Shown here: one piece after another, positions 1 to 8,607 of the stretch
Position numbering within the stretch: position 1 is the stretch's first letter
How the letters are laid out: the number at the start of each line of letters is the position of its first letter
Translations under genes and position numbers: made by a program
The notes under the pieces: model-generated
Databases searched by the model: none
What the model was told of the DNA's origin: nothing
Seen by the model: the letters and a program-made list of their open reading frames with translations, nothing else
From: Acidobacteriota bacterium
Lineage (GTDB): Bacteria > Acidobacteriota > Terriglobia > Terriglobales > Acidobacteriaceae
DNA: 64,000 nucleotides
Assembly: GCA_031296115.1 (NCBI GenBank)
Contig: JARLGI010000120.1
Coordinates: forward strand, 62,001 to 126,000
Direction: 5' to 3'

Positions 1-441
1 GACGACCCGGTGGAAGGCTTCGTGTTCTTCGAGGAGTCGATGGAGCTGTCGCGGCGGTTCCGCGCGCTGAAGCTGTGGCTGTCGCTGCGCTATCACGGGA
101 TGGGGAATTTCCGCGAAGCTATGAGAAACGATCTGGCGATGGCACAGCACCTGGCTGAGTGCATTGCGAATGAAGCGCGGCTGGAGTTGTCGGCGCCAGT
201 TGCGCTGAGCGCGGTGTGTTTCCGGTATCTCCCGCAAGCGGGTGGGGATTCCGACAAACTCAACCAGGAAATCCTTCGTGGGGTGAATCGCCGCGGGCGC
301 GTGTTTCTGTCGAATGCCAGCATCTACGGAAAGTTTGCCTTGCGGGCGTGCATCGTCAACCACCGCACCACGGCGAGTGATGTCGAGCGGGTAGTGAGCG
401 AAGTGCTGGAGGTGGGAAGGGAAATGGAACGCGTCTCCTGA
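1..441 (+). CDS. PLP-dependent group II decarboxylase, C-terminal part (5' end outside window)
   Basis: The reading frame is open from base 1 and runs to a TGA at 439-441, so the N-terminal catalytic part is missing. The visible 146 residues match the C-terminal domain of aromatic-L-amino-acid / tyrosine / glutamate-type decarboxylases: the stretch RRFRALKLWLSLRYHG, then FRY about residue 75, then LN and FLS near residue 100 and a final R-x-C-x-V-N-H-R-T-T segment. These enzymes remove CO2 from an amino acid using pyridoxal phosphate; the Lys that binds PLP lies upstream of this window. The substrate cannot be read from the C-terminus alone. No gene follows within 260 bp. Confidence 0.85.
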   Translation, partial: DDPVEGFVFFEESMELSRRFRALKLWLSLRYHGMGNFREAMRNDLAMAQHLAECIANEARLELSAPVALSAVCFRYLPQAGGDSDKLNQEILRGVNRRGRVFLSNASIYGKFALRACIVNHRTTASDVERVVSEVLEVGREMERVS

Positions 442-470
442 CTAGCGTTTGCAGGTGCGAGCTTTGAAGG

Positions 471-527
471 GGCACGGCTTCAGCCGTGCCTGAAGTGTGC
501 GGAGAAAGTTCGAGTCCCATAGGGACT
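471..527. repeat. two short perfect palindromes after the decarboxylase gene
   Basis: Positions 471-490 form a 9-bp stem (GGCACGGCT/AGCCGTGCC) with a 2-nt loop, and 513-527 form AGTCCC-ATA-GGGACT. Neither is followed by a T-run, so they are weak as terminators. Their position in the same gap as a GCTCAGGATGACA repeat suggests dispersed intergenic elements. Confidence 0.6.
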
Positions 528-550
528 GCACAGGCATTCTGGCCGGGATA

Positions 551-648
551 GGGGTCCTTCGACTCCGCACGATTCCGCTTCGCGGATTCGTGCTCCGCTC
601 AGGATGACAAAACTAATAAATGCTGCGCTCGTCGCTCAGGATGACAGC
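551..648. repeat. dispersed repeat with two GCTCAGGATGACA copies
   Basis: Two direct copies of GCTCAGGATGACA sit at 597-609 and 634-646, preceded by GGTCCTTCGACTCC and an internal inverted repeat (CGATTCCGC / GCGGATTCG). The same core recurs near 37.3 kb and 39.3-39.5 kb, in both orientations and always outside genes. No coding function is visible. Confidence 0.75.
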
Positions 649-708
649 AAGTAAAGATGCGGGAAAGAACACGATGAAACAATTGGTATTCACAGAGGCG
701 GAATCGCA

Positions 709-1767
709 GTGACAACTCTAGCGCAGATGGTTTCGCAGACCGGTGGAGACGCCATCGTGACCACCGCGCCCTGCCGCGCCGACCTGGCGGGCGGCACTAT
801 CGACATCTGGCCGCTCTACCTGTTTCATCCCGGCGCGCTCAGCGTGAACATCGCGCTGAACATCCTGACCGCCTGCAAGATCACGCCGCACGCCGGGCGA
901 GAAATCGTGCTCAAGTCGCACGACACCGGCGGCGAGGAGCGCTTCGCCAGCCTGGACGAATTGCTGGCGAAGCGCGAGTACCAACTTCCGCTGGCGGCGT
1001 ATCTCCTCCGCTACTTTCAACCGAGCGGCGGATTTCTGCTGGCGACGCATTCGGAGTCGCCCGCAGGGGCGGGCATCTCCGGCTCGTCAGCGCTGATGAT
1101 TGCCACGGCCTCGGCGCTGGCACGGTTCACCGGCCGCGAGATCGACATCGAGCAGATTCGTGTGATCGCGCAGAACGTCGAAGCGCAACTCATCAAGGTG
1201 CCCACCGGTTGCCAGGATTACTACCCGGCGATGTACGGCGGGGTGAGCGCGGTGCATCTTGAGACCGGTGGTGTATGGCGCGAAGCGGTTCCGGTTTCGC
1301 TCGATGAGATGGATGAACGCTTCGTCCTCTTCTACACCGGCGCGCCGCGACAGTCGGGGATCAATAACTGGCAGGTGTTCAAGCAGCACATCGACGGCAA
1401 CCCACGTGTCGTGCAGAACTTCGCGGAGATTGCGCGCATCGCCCAGGCCATGCGCGCGGCGTTGGCCGGCGCTAGGTGGGACGAAGTCGAGGGTCTCATT
1501 CACGACGAGTGGACCTTGCGCCGGACCAATGCTCCGGGCATCGCAACGCCCCTCATGGAGAAGCTCATTGACGTCTCGCTGCGGCACGGGGGGCGGGCGG
1601 CCAAGGTTTGCGGCGCGGGCGGCGGAGGCTGCGTCATCGTCCTTATCGAGAAAGGTACGCGCCACCAAGTTGAGGCCGCCATCCGCGATCACGGTGGCCA
1701 GCCGCTCGACTTCCGCGTCGCGCGCGCGGGAGTCACGTTCCACTCAGGGCAAGCGGACAAAGGATAG
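709..1767 (+). CDS. GHMP-family sugar/isoprenoid kinase
   Basis: This 352-residue cytosolic protein has the three GHMP kinase signatures: an N-terminal PCRADLAGGTIDIWP segment (about residues 22-36), the glycine/serine-rich ATP loop SPAGAGISGSSALMIA (about 117-132) and the C-terminal KVCGAGGGGCVIVLI (about 298-312). The family phosphorylates galactose, heptose, mevalonate, homoserine and similar substrates with ATP; which one applies here is not evident, though the N-terminal motif style is that of galactokinase/heptose-kinase-like members. GTG 709 is the start. A 12-codon frame (674-712, beginning ATG) ends in TGA overlapping this GTG by 3 bases, which could couple translation. The next gene begins 12 bp after the stop, so the two are probably co-transcribed. 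Confidence 0.85.
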   Translation: MTTLAQMVSQTGGDAIVTTAPCRADLAGGTIDIWPLYLFHPGALSVNIALNILTACKITPHAGREIVLKSHDTGGEERFASLDELLAKREYQLPLAAYLLRYFQPSGGFLLATHSESPAGAGISGSSALMIATASALARFTGREIDIEQIRVIAQNVEAQLIKVPTGCQDYYPAMYGGVSAVHLETGGVWREAVPVSLDEMDERFVLFYTGAPRQSGINNWQVFKQHIDGNPRVVQNFAEIARIAQAMRAALAGARWDEVEGLIHDEWTLRRTNAPGIATPLMEKLIDVSLRHGGRAAKVCGAGGGGCVIVLIEKGTRHQVEAAIRDHGGQPLDFRVARAGVTFHSGQADKG

Positions 1768-1778
1768 GACCCGTAGCC

Positions 1779-2675
1779 ATGTTCACCACCAGCGAAGGAA
1801 AGCTGCATCCGGTTTGGGCGTTCGTGATATCGGGCGTCTTCTCCTTCGCGGCATTCTTTATTTCAGGCGTGGTGGCCGAAGCCATCGCGGGCGAGCGCAG
1901 TCTCTTGCTGGAAGTTATCTTCCGAGCGCTGCTCGCGGTCTTGGTGTTTGGGCTGTACGTCTGGCTGCTGGCGGTGGCCGATGGGATCCATCAGCACCGC
2001 CTTGCCTCGCTGGGATTGCCACGGGTGCGGGGAGCGCTGCGGCAGTTCGTGATCGGCTGTGCAGCGGGATTCAGCCTGACGGTCCTGGCGGTTGTGCCGA
2101 TAGCGGTCTGGGGAGACTTGAGCCTGCACCTACGCATGGGCTGGCATATTCTGCTGCGCGCGGGCGCGGTGCTGTTCGTCCTGCTGGTGGGCGCGCTGGC
2201 GGAGGAGATGATCTTTCGCGGCTACCCATTTCAGCACCTGTTGGAAGGCATCGGCGCGGTTGGCGCAATCGCAGTATTCGCCATCCTGTTCGGCGCTGTG
2301 CACCTCTCCAACCCCGGCGCCAGCCTGTGGGGGCTGATCAACACCATCCTGATTGGCGTACTGCTCTCGATCGCCTACTTGCGCACGCGCGCGCTGTGGT
2401 TACCGTGGGGCATCCATCTGGGCTGGAACCTGACGTTGGGATTTCTGCTGGGGATGCCGGTCAGCGGCCTGCGAATTTTCAACGTCGTGGGGCGCACCGA
2501 CGTTACCGGGCCGAAGTGGGCTACGGGCGGAGGCTACGGCGTGGAGGCCAGCGTGACGGGAGCGGTGATTGCCTTGCTGGGAGCGTTGATCGTCTGGAAG
2601 TTACCCGTAGCCCAGCTACAGCAACCGGAAGTGGCGCCGGAACTTGCTCACCAAGACACCCTCCCGAGCATCTAA
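1779..2675 (+). CDS. CPBP-family intramembrane metalloprotease (Abi/Rce1-like)
   Basis: A 298-residue polytopic membrane protein with about eight hydrophobic segments. The family's metal-binding motif EExxxR is present as EEMIFRG near residue 142, followed by the second His motif VHLSNP near residue 173 and a third, HLGWN, near 215. These residues define the glutamic/metal intramembrane proteases (eukaryotic Rce1, bacterial CPBP) that cut within or near membranes; bacterial members are linked to bacteriocin immunity or maturation, but targets are mostly unknown. It follows the GHMP kinase by 12 bp. The N-terminus starts with a cytosolic MFTTSEGKLHP stretch rather than a signal peptide. Confidence 0.85.
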   Translation: MFTTSEGKLHPVWAFVISGVFSFAAFFISGVVAEAIAGERSLLLEVIFRALLAVLVFGLYVWLLAVADGIHQHRLASLGLPRVRGALRQFVIGCAAGFSLTVLAVVPIAVWGDLSLHLRMGWHILLRAGAVLFVLLVGALAEEMIFRGYPFQHLLEGIGAVGAIAVFAILFGAVHLSNPGASLWGLINTILIGVLLSIAYLRTRALWLPWGIHLGWNLTLGFLLGMPVSGLRIFNVVGRTDVTGPKWATGGGYGVEASVTGAVIALLGALIVWKLPVAQLQQPEVAPELAHQDTLPSI

Positions 2676-2734
2676 CCCGGGTAAGCCGACAGTTCGTAAT
2701 GGGCATATAATTCGAGGCAATCCAGGGTGCTCCC

Positions 2735-3781
2735 ATGACTCGCCATCGCTTTCCATTGTTGGCCGCAGCAAGCCTTCTGCTGGTGTTGCCGACCTTGGCG
2801 CAAGATCCCAAGCCAGTCCCGCCTCCCGGCCCGGATGCCCCGAAGTTGACCCAGCAGACTGGCATGCTCATCATGCGCGATTTCACGGCTGAGCCGGTCT
2901 TTGCACGCACCATGTTTCCCATGGGATTGAAAGGCCTGCACATCAAAGACGGCAAGGTCTCGCCCAACGAGCAGGGCGTTGCGGCCATGGTCGCGGAGAA
3001 TGGCCCGGCAGCGCGCGTCGGCGACCGCGTCATTATTACCAACGTCGCCATCCACGAAAAGTCGATTGCGTTCGAGATCAACGGTGGCCCCAAGAAGCAC
3101 GGCAAGTGGTATCAGCACATCCAGGTCGGAGTAACCGGCACCATGGCCACGCCCGGCGGGGTGAACAAGAGCCTCGACGCCAGGGGGTCGGTGGTCACGC
3201 TGGAGTTCGACAAGTATGTTCCCGAGATGACCGGCGACCAGGTGCGGGCGATGCTGGCGCTGGTCTTCGACTTCAAGGCGTTGAACCAGGCCGAGGCCTA
3301 CGAGAAGACCCTGCCGCCTAAAGTGCAGGAGGCGATCAAGAACCACCAGGTGCTGGTGGGCATGGACCGCGAGATGGTGACCTACGCCAAGGGGCGTCCG
3401 CCGAGAAAGATCCGCGACAAGGACGACAACGGTGTGGATTACGAAGAGTGGATCTACGGCAACCCGCCGGAAGAGGTAGATTTTGTGCGCTTCCAGGGTG
3501 CGGTGGTGGCGCGCCTGGAAATCATGACCGTGGATGGGAAGAAGATCGTCCGCACCGAAAAAGAAGTGGACCTGCCGTCGGCGGAAACCGAAGTCGCGCA
3601 GAAGAAGCCTGCGGAAAAGCCAGCCAACGCGCCGACGCTGCGACGGCCGGGCGAGCAGGTGGAGGGCCCTCAGCCTTCGCGAACCACTACGCCGACCACG
3701 CCGTATCCGCCACCGGTGGACAACGGGCCGGGCAATTCTCCGGACGGGATGCCCCCGCACCAGTTGGCGCCAGCGATGTAG
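2735..3781 (+). CDS. secreted protein of unknown function with a Pro-rich tail
   Basis: I do not recognise a named family. The 348-residue product starts with a signal peptide (hydrophobic residues 7-22, LLAAASLLLVLPTLAQ), so it is exported. The body (about 35-270) alternates short beta-like segments, e.g. GLKGLHIKDG and AARVGDRVIITNVAI, and a charged KIRDKDDNGVDYEEWIYG segment. After residue 275 the sequence becomes Lys/Glu- and then Pro/Thr-rich (TPTTPYPPPVDNGPG), typical of a disordered periplasmic tail. It lies between the CPBP protease and NAD synthetase on the same strand, with no obvious functional link to either. Codon use resembles its neighbours. Confidence 0.7.
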   Translation: MTRHRFPLLAAASLLLVLPTLAQDPKPVPPPGPDAPKLTQQTGMLIMRDFTAEPVFARTMFPMGLKGLHIKDGKVSPNEQGVAAMVAENGPAARVGDRVIITNVAIHEKSIAFEINGGPKKHGKWYQHIQVGVTGTMATPGGVNKSLDARGSVVTLEFDKYVPEMTGDQVRAMLALVFDFKALNQAEAYEKTLPPKVQEAIKNHQVLVGMDREMVTYAKGRPPRKIRDKDDNGVDYEEWIYGNPPEEVDFVRFQGAVVARLEIMTVDGKKIVRTEKEVDLPSAETEVAQKKPAEKPANAPTLRRPGEQVEGPQPSRTTTPTTPYPPPVDNGPGNSPDGMPPHQLAPAM

Positions 3782-3800
3782 TGTCTGCCCGCGGCGAGAT

Positions 3801-3830
3801 TTGGCGCGGGTGCGCCTGCACCTTTACACT
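3801..3830 (+). promoter_or_regulatory. promoter of NAD synthetase, leaderless type
   Basis: A -35 like TTGGCG (3801-3806) and a -10 TACACT (3825-3830) are 18 bp apart. The GTG start is only 6 nt beyond the -10, so the transcript should begin at or next to the start codon. No Shine-Dalgarno sequence is present. Confidence 0.5.
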
Positions 3831-3836
3831 GGTCAG

Positions 3837-5477
3837 GTGAGGATCGTACTCGGCCAGATCAACACTACCGTCGGCGACTTTTCCGGTAATTCCGCAAAGA
3901 TCATCGAATACGCGCAGCGCGCCCGCAGCGCCGGGGCCGACCTCATTCTTTTTCCGGAGCTGTCGGTATGCGGCTATCCGCCGCGCGACCTGGTCGAGCG
4001 GCCATGGTTCGTGGAGCGCAACCGCCAGACCGCGGAAGTCATCGCGCGCGAGACGCAGGGCATTGCGGTAATCTGCGGGCTGGTCACCCCGGCCAAGGCC
4101 TCGACAGGGAAGTCCGTGTTGAATTCCGCGGCGCTGCTGCGGGACGGCAAGATAGCCTTCCTCCAGTCCAAGCGGTTGCTGCCTGCCTACGACGTGTTTG
4201 ACGAGATGCGCAACTTCGCGCCCGCCGATCACCAGGAGCTCTTCTCCCTCGCGGACAATCGAGTGGCGCTCACCATCTGCGAGGACGCCTGGAATGACAA
4301 ACACTTCTGGGACCGCAGGCTGTACGGGGTCGATCCGGTGGAAGAGCTGATCGGGGCGGGCGGGAATATCCTGCTGAACATCTCGGCGTCGCCGTTCTAT
4401 CTGCGCAAGCGCGAACTGCGGGGGGACATGCTGGCGGCCATCGCGAAGAACTACCGGGTGCCAGTGGTCTTCGTCAACCAGATCGGCGGCAATGACAGCC
4501 TGGTGTTCGACGGTTCGAGCTTTGTGCTGGGTCCGGATGGGAATGTAATTGCTCAGGCGAAATCGTTCGAGGAAGACCTTGTTTGCTGCGATACTACGAC
4601 GCTCATCGGCGACATGCACGAACAGATTGCCGGAGAAGAGGCGAGCGCCTACGCAGCGCTGGTGCTGGGCACGCGAGATTATGTCCGCAAGTGCGGCTTC
4701 AAGCGGGTGGTGCTTGGGTTGAGCGGCGGGATCGATTCGGCGCTGACGGCCTGCATCGCCGTGGATGCGCTGGGGCCAGAGAACGTGATTGGCGTCGGCA
4801 TGCCGGGGCCGTACTCCTCGCAGGGAAGCATTGACGATGCGGTGCAGCTGGCCAAGAACCTGGGGATTCGATTTGCAATGGTGGCTATCGGCGAAATCTT
4901 CGACTCTTATCTGAAGGCACTGAAGCCGGTATTTGCCGGACGCGAGCCGGACGTCACCGAGGAGAACATCCAGGCGCGCATTCGCGGTTCGCTGATGATG
5001 GCCGGATCGAACAAGTTTGGCGGCCTGGTGCTGACCACCGGCAATAAGTCGGAAATAGGAGTCGGCTACTGCACCCTCTACGGCGACATGTGCGGCGGGC
5101 TGGCGGTGATCTCGGACGTGCCCAAGACGCTGGTCTATCGCCTGGCGCGATATGTGAACTCGCGACGCCCCATCATCCCTGATTCGACCATCACGAAGGC
5201 ACCGTCGGCCGAATTGCGGCCGGACCAGAAAGATAGCGACTCGCTGCCGCCGTACGAAGTTCTGGATACAATCCTGGAAGACTACATAGAAGACAACAAG
5301 TCCCCGGACGCCATCGCTGCCGCACATGGCTACGATTTGGAAATGGTGCGGCAAGTCGCTCGCATGGTGGACAAGAGCGAGTACAAGCGACAACAGGCGG
5401 CACCGGGACTGAAGATTTCCGAGAAAGCCTTCGGTTTTGGCCGCCGCTATCCGATTGCCGCAAAGACGGAGATGTAA
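3837..5477 (+). CDS. nadE: glutamine-dependent NAD+ synthetase
   Basis: Two domains are visible in 546 residues. Residues 1 to about 265 are a carbon-nitrogen hydrolase (glutaminase) with the triad Glu41 (LILFPELSVCGYP), a Lys near 113 and Cys in LTICEDAWND near 146. Residues from about 280 are an NAD synthase of the ATP pyrophosphatase fold with the P-loop LGLSGGIDSALTAC near 294 and TTGNKSEIGVGYCTLYGD near 402. The enzyme amidates nicotinic acid adenine dinucleotide with ammonia from glutamine, the last step of NAD synthesis. GTG 3837 is chosen because the family begins with xRIxLxQxNxxVGD; the frame remains open upstream but that part is unrelated. Confidence 0.93.
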   Translation: MRIVLGQINTTVGDFSGNSAKIIEYAQRARSAGADLILFPELSVCGYPPRDLVERPWFVERNRQTAEVIARETQGIAVICGLVTPAKASTGKSVLNSAALLRDGKIAFLQSKRLLPAYDVFDEMRNFAPADHQELFSLADNRVALTICEDAWNDKHFWDRRLYGVDPVEELIGAGGNILLNISASPFYLRKRELRGDMLAAIAKNYRVPVVFVNQIGGNDSLVFDGSSFVLGPDGNVIAQAKSFEEDLVCCDTTTLIGDMHEQIAGEEASAYAALVLGTRDYVRKCGFKRVVLGLSGGIDSALTACIAVDALGPENVIGVGMPGPYSSQGSIDDAVQLAKNLGIRFAMVAIGEIFDSYLKALKPVFAGREPDVTEENIQARIRGSLMMAGSNKFGGLVLTTGNKSEIGVGYCTLYGDMCGGLAVISDVPKTLVYRLARYVNSRRPIIPDSTITKAPSAELRPDQKDSDSLPPYEVLDTILEDYIEDNKSPDAIAAAHGYDLEMVRQVARMVDKSEYKRQQAAPGLKISEKAFGFGRRYPIAAKTEM

Positions 5478-5483
5478 GAAGCA

Positions 5484-5540
5484 ACTAGCCACTAGAGCGA
5501 ATCTTCGCAACTAACGCCCAGGCTACTAGTCGCTAATTGC
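5484..5540. repeat. degenerate CTAG/AACTAG intergenic repeat
   Basis: Directly after the nadE stop comes GCAACTAGCCACTAGAGCG and, after a short gap, CTACTAGTCGCTAATTGC. The same loose 8-10 bp unit (CTAGCAACT / AACTAGCGA) recurs near 29.7, 34.7 and 36.1-36.3 kb. No gene or terminator is apparent in it. Confidence 0.55.
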
Positions 5541-5557
5541 TTATTTCGAAAGGAACC

Positions 5558-6472
5558 ATGAATCGTTGCATCCGTAAGTTCTTGACTATTGTCCTGGTGT
5601 TCGCCAGCGTGTATTCGATTGCGCAGCAGCCGGGCAGCGCGCCGGCGAAGCCGACCTCCGGCGCGTCCAACTCGTCGCTTCCCAGCGAGGCCACCATCAA
5701 CGGGTTCCTGAAGCAGATGTTCGGATGGAACAGCGATCTGAGCTGGAAAGTGGCCGACATCAGGCCGTCCGAGGCTGCGGGCATAACCGAAGTCGTCGTG
5801 GTCTTCAGCACGCCGAAGGGACAGCAACTGTCGCGAATCTACGTCACCTCCGATCAGAAGCACGCCTTCACTGGCGAGATCGTTCCGTTCGGGGCTGACC
5901 CGTTCATCGAGATCCGGCAGGAACTGAAGGGCGTGACCGGGCCGTCGCACGGGGCGCAGAATCCAGCGATCATGATCGTGGAGTTCGGTGACCTGGAGTG
6001 TCCCGCCTGCAAGAACGCGCAGCCTAATATCACCAAACTGATGGAAGACGAGCCCAAGGCGAAGCTGGTGTTTCAGAACTATCCGCTTGAACAGGTGCAC
6101 AAGTGGGCGATGCTGGGGGCGAAGTACTTGGACTGCCTCGGCCGGCAGAACGGCGATGTTGTGTGGAAGTTCATCAGCACGGTCTACGAGCACCAGTCCG
6201 AAGTGAATGAGCAGAATGCTGACCAAATGCTCAAAGGATACGTTAAGGAAGCGGGAGGCGATCCGGATGCCACCGCCGCCTGCGCCGCCAAGCCGGAAAC
6301 CGAGAAGCGCGTGCGGGAGTCGATGGCGCTTGGCCAGAAGCTCAATGTGAACAGCACACCGACGTTCTTCATCAACGGAAGAAGAGTTGTGGGGTTCGGT
6401 GGAAATGTTCCCTACGACGTGGTGAAGGACATGGTGGACTTCGACATTGCCAACGCGACATCGGGCAAGTAG
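5558..6472 (+). CDS. DsbA-like thiol oxidoreductase, exported
   Basis: The 304-residue product has a signal peptide (KFLTIVLVFASVYSIAQ), an extra N-terminal domain of about 100 residues (SEATINGFLKQMFGWN onward) and then a DsbA/thioredoxin-like domain with the redox pair Cys148-Pro-Ala-Cys151 in VEFGDLECPAC, ending with the cis-Pro loop STPTFFINGRRV near residue 275. Such proteins form or isomerise disulfides in periplasmic proteins. The N-terminal domain resembles those placed before DsbA domains in other acidobacterial proteins (recollection, not checked). Start ATG 5558 has GAAAGGA just upstream. No DsbB-like partner is in the window. A strong terminator follows. Confidence 0.85.
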   Translation: MNRCIRKFLTIVLVFASVYSIAQQPGSAPAKPTSGASNSSLPSEATINGFLKQMFGWNSDLSWKVADIRPSEAAGITEVVVVFSTPKGQQLSRIYVTSDQKHAFTGEIVPFGADPFIEIRQELKGVTGPSHGAQNPAIMIVEFGDLECPACKNAQPNITKLMEDEPKAKLVFQNYPLEQVHKWAMLGAKYLDCLGRQNGDVVWKFISTVYEHQSEVNEQNADQMLKGYVKEAGGDPDATAACAAKPETEKRVRESMALGQKLNVNSTPTFFINGRRVVGFGGNVPYDVVKDMVDFDIANATSGK

Positions 6473-6494
6473 ACCGACGTTTGTGCGGGACACT

Positions 6495-6522
6495 AGGCGG
6501 CCTTTGGGCCGCCTTTCTTTTT
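6495..6522. terminator. rho-independent terminator between convergent genes
   Basis: Stem GGCGGCC/GGCCGCC (6496-6502 with 6507-6513), 4-nt loop TTTG, then TTTCTTTTT. It closes the DsbA-like gene; on the minus strand the stop codon of the secretin gene lies within the T-tract. Confidence 0.85.
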
Positions 6523-8470
6523 AGTTGCCGCTGGGCAGTTGCAGCGCGAAAGAATTGTCCTCGACCATGCTCGATATATGGGGCGTGATGACGATCAGCA
6601 ACTCATCTTCCTGCACGTTCTTGTCGTGTTCCGAGGCCGCATAGGTGACGGCAGGAACGCGGGCGAGGAATGGGTAACCGTTAATACTATTAGCATCCGC
6701 CGTGGAGATCAGACCGGCCACTACGCCTGCTTCACCGTCCTTCAGGGTGATGCTGCCGGTGTATTCACGATTGTTGATGATGGGGATACCGTTGACCGTC
6801 TGCGTACCCAGGGAGCGGACCTGCAGTTCCAGCTTCAGCGACACGTCTTTGTCGGCGTGAATGACCGGTGTAGCTTTCAGGTTCACCCCCAGGTCCTCGA
6901 AATTGAACGAAGGGAAGGGTGCGATGTAGCTCTGGTTGCCAATGGCCTTGGCGATCGCAGGGGTGTTGTAGATGGGAGCGAAGCTGGCGTTCACAATGGG
7001 GTAGCGCTCGCCAATCTTCATCACGGCAGCATTGTCTTGCGAAGCTCGCAGAGTGACGTGTTCGAGGTTCTTCACGTCGGATTCGTTCAGGTTCAGCTTG
7101 ACGGTGGTGCCCACGCCGCCGGTGGTCAACCCGAAGAGCGTCATTCCGCCGCCGAAGCTTGCGAAAGGTTGCTGGAGCAGGGAATTCGATTGGTTCGACA
7201 ACTGCGCCAGCAGGGCCGAGATGGCTTGCGAGTTTGCCTGGTTGATGCCGCCGGAAGCAATTAACTGGTTGATTTGGTTTTGCGCGCCTGCGCCCAGACC
7301 AGCCAGCAGGGCGGGGCTGATGTTGAACATGGTGAACTGCTGCGGCCAGGTTGTCCCGATCTGCCGCAGCAGGCTGGAACTGATCTGGTAAACATTCAGG
7401 TCCAGCAGAACTTCGGGACGGCCACCACTCAAGCTATCGATAATGCGGCCTGCGGCATCGACCAGCGACCGCTCCGCCCGGACGGTGATAGTGAACTGCG
7501 ATTTCTCGACGGCGATAAACCGGATGTTGAGCAACACCCGCAGCGAATTGCTGATTTCGGTCAGCTGCTGATCGGTAACGTCAGGCAGGTAGAAGGTACG
7601 TAACGCCATGCGCTCAAAGGTGCGGCGGTTCTCGACGGTGTCAGCGGCGAAGAACACCTGCTTGGCCGACAGCGGTATCCAGAAGGTCTTGGTGACGCTG
7701 GAGGCAGCCTGCATGGCGGTCGCGAAGTTCACATCTTCGATATCGAAATGCACCCGCCGCTGTTGCACCGACTCTTCAAACTGGGCGGTGATTCCATAGG
7801 CTTGCGCCACCTGCGTCAAAAGGGCACGGGCATCGCCGCGGAAATGAAAGTCCACGTGAGCGGCGGAGGGCTGCAGTTCAACGGGGGTGGAGTTCTCCAC
7901 TATGCGAACAGCCTTGCTTAACCGCTCCGGCTGGGGCAGGGTGGCGCTTAGTTGCTGCAGCGCGAAATCGTTGGTCGGATCGTACTCTAGGGCGCGCCGG
8001 AACTCGGCCATGGCAACAATCTCATTGTTCTTCAGCAGCGCCTTGTTGCCGCGCTCCAAGGCCTCCATCACCAGCTGCTGGCGGGTGAACTCGCGCGCCG
8101 TCAGGTATTCAACGTTGTGGGGATTGAGTTTCGATGCCCGCTCGAACTTCTCCAAAGCGAGCTCCGGCCTTCCCGAGGACTTCAACTTCACGCCGGCATT
8201 GAACTGGCGCTTGGCTTCGGCCTGTTCTTTCGGCCCTTCGGGTGAGACGACCGAAGTTCCGGCAGGAGAGGCGTTTTCTTGTACCGGTGTGACCGAAGGC
8301 GAGGGTGTCGCCGGGCTCGGCTGTCCAGAATCACTCGAACCGGCCTGCTGAGAGTTCGTTTGTGCAGGTGAAATCTGACTTACCGGGACATGAGCGGGCG
8401 CAGCCGGCTCTTGTGCAGTCAGAAAAGCTGCCGCAGTCAGCAAGAACAAAATGCCCGCGAGAAAGCGCAT
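6521..8470 (-). CDS. secretin (GspD/PilQ superfamily) with N-terminal TPR repeats
   Basis: A 649-residue exported protein: signal peptide (FLAGILFLLTAAAFLTAQ), a Ser/Pro/Gln-rich linker to about 70, TPR-like helices at 85-175 (AKRQFNAGVKLKSSGRPELALEKFERA), a small STN/N0-like domain at about 185-265, an N1/N3-like region and a C-terminal secretin domain ending in ITLKDGEAGVVAGLI and DELLIVITPHI. Secretins form the outer-membrane gate of type II secretion and type IV pili. A low-complexity Gln/Asn/Ser segment (about 405-440) interrupts the secretin core. Type II versus pilus role cannot be decided; it is the only secretin in the window and may serve the PilBCMNOP genes 40-48 kb away. A TACAAT -10 lies 10 nt before the ATG. 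Confidence 0.85.
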   Translation of the reverse strand: MRFLAGILFLLTAAAFLTAQEPAAPAHVPVSQISPAQTNSQQAGSSDSGQPSPATPSPSVTPVQENASPAGTSVVSPEGPKEQAEAKRQFNAGVKLKSSGRPELALEKFERASKLNPHNVEYLTAREFTRQQLVMEALERGNKALLKNNEIVAMAEFRRALEYDPTNDFALQQLSATLPQPERLSKAVRIVENSTPVELQPSAAHVDFHFRGDARALLTQVAQAYGITAQFEESVQQRRVHFDIEDVNFATAMQAASSVTKTFWIPLSAKQVFFAADTVENRRTFERMALRTFYLPDVTDQQLTEISNSLRVLLNIRFIAVEKSQFTITVRAERSLVDAAGRIIDSLSGGRPEVLLDLNVYQISSSLLRQIGTTWPQQFTMFNISPALLAGLGAGAQNQINQLIASGGINQANSQAISALLAQLSNQSNSLLQQPFASFGGGMTLFGLTTGGVGTTVKLNLNESDVKNLEHVTLRASQDNAAVMKIGERYPIVNASFAPIYNTPAIAKAIGNQSYIAPFPSFNFEDLGVNLKATPVIHADKDVSLKLELQVRSLGTQTVNGIPIINNREYTGSITLKDGEAGVVAGLISTADANSINGYPFLARVPAVTYAASEHDKNVQEDELLIVITPHISSMVEDNSFALQLPSGN

Positions 8471-8607
8471 CGGTGCTGAAATTGTAAGCTAGACTGCCGC
8501 CATTGTCGCGTCAGGGCCACCCGCAAATCGAAAGGAGAAGAGCGAAGAGCGGTTTTGCCGTGTGCTACACTTTTTTTCATCCATAGAGTTGATACAAGGG
8601 GTCGAGG

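Noticed and set aside
508-517. GTTCGAGTCC, like a tRNA T-loop
   Set aside because: No acceptor, D or anticodon stems can be built around it; it is part of the AGTCCCATAGGGACT palindrome.
3687-5510. 607-residue open frame antisense to nadE
   Set aside because: The plus strand has both complete NAD synthetase domains; the antisense translation is compositionally biased and has no motif.
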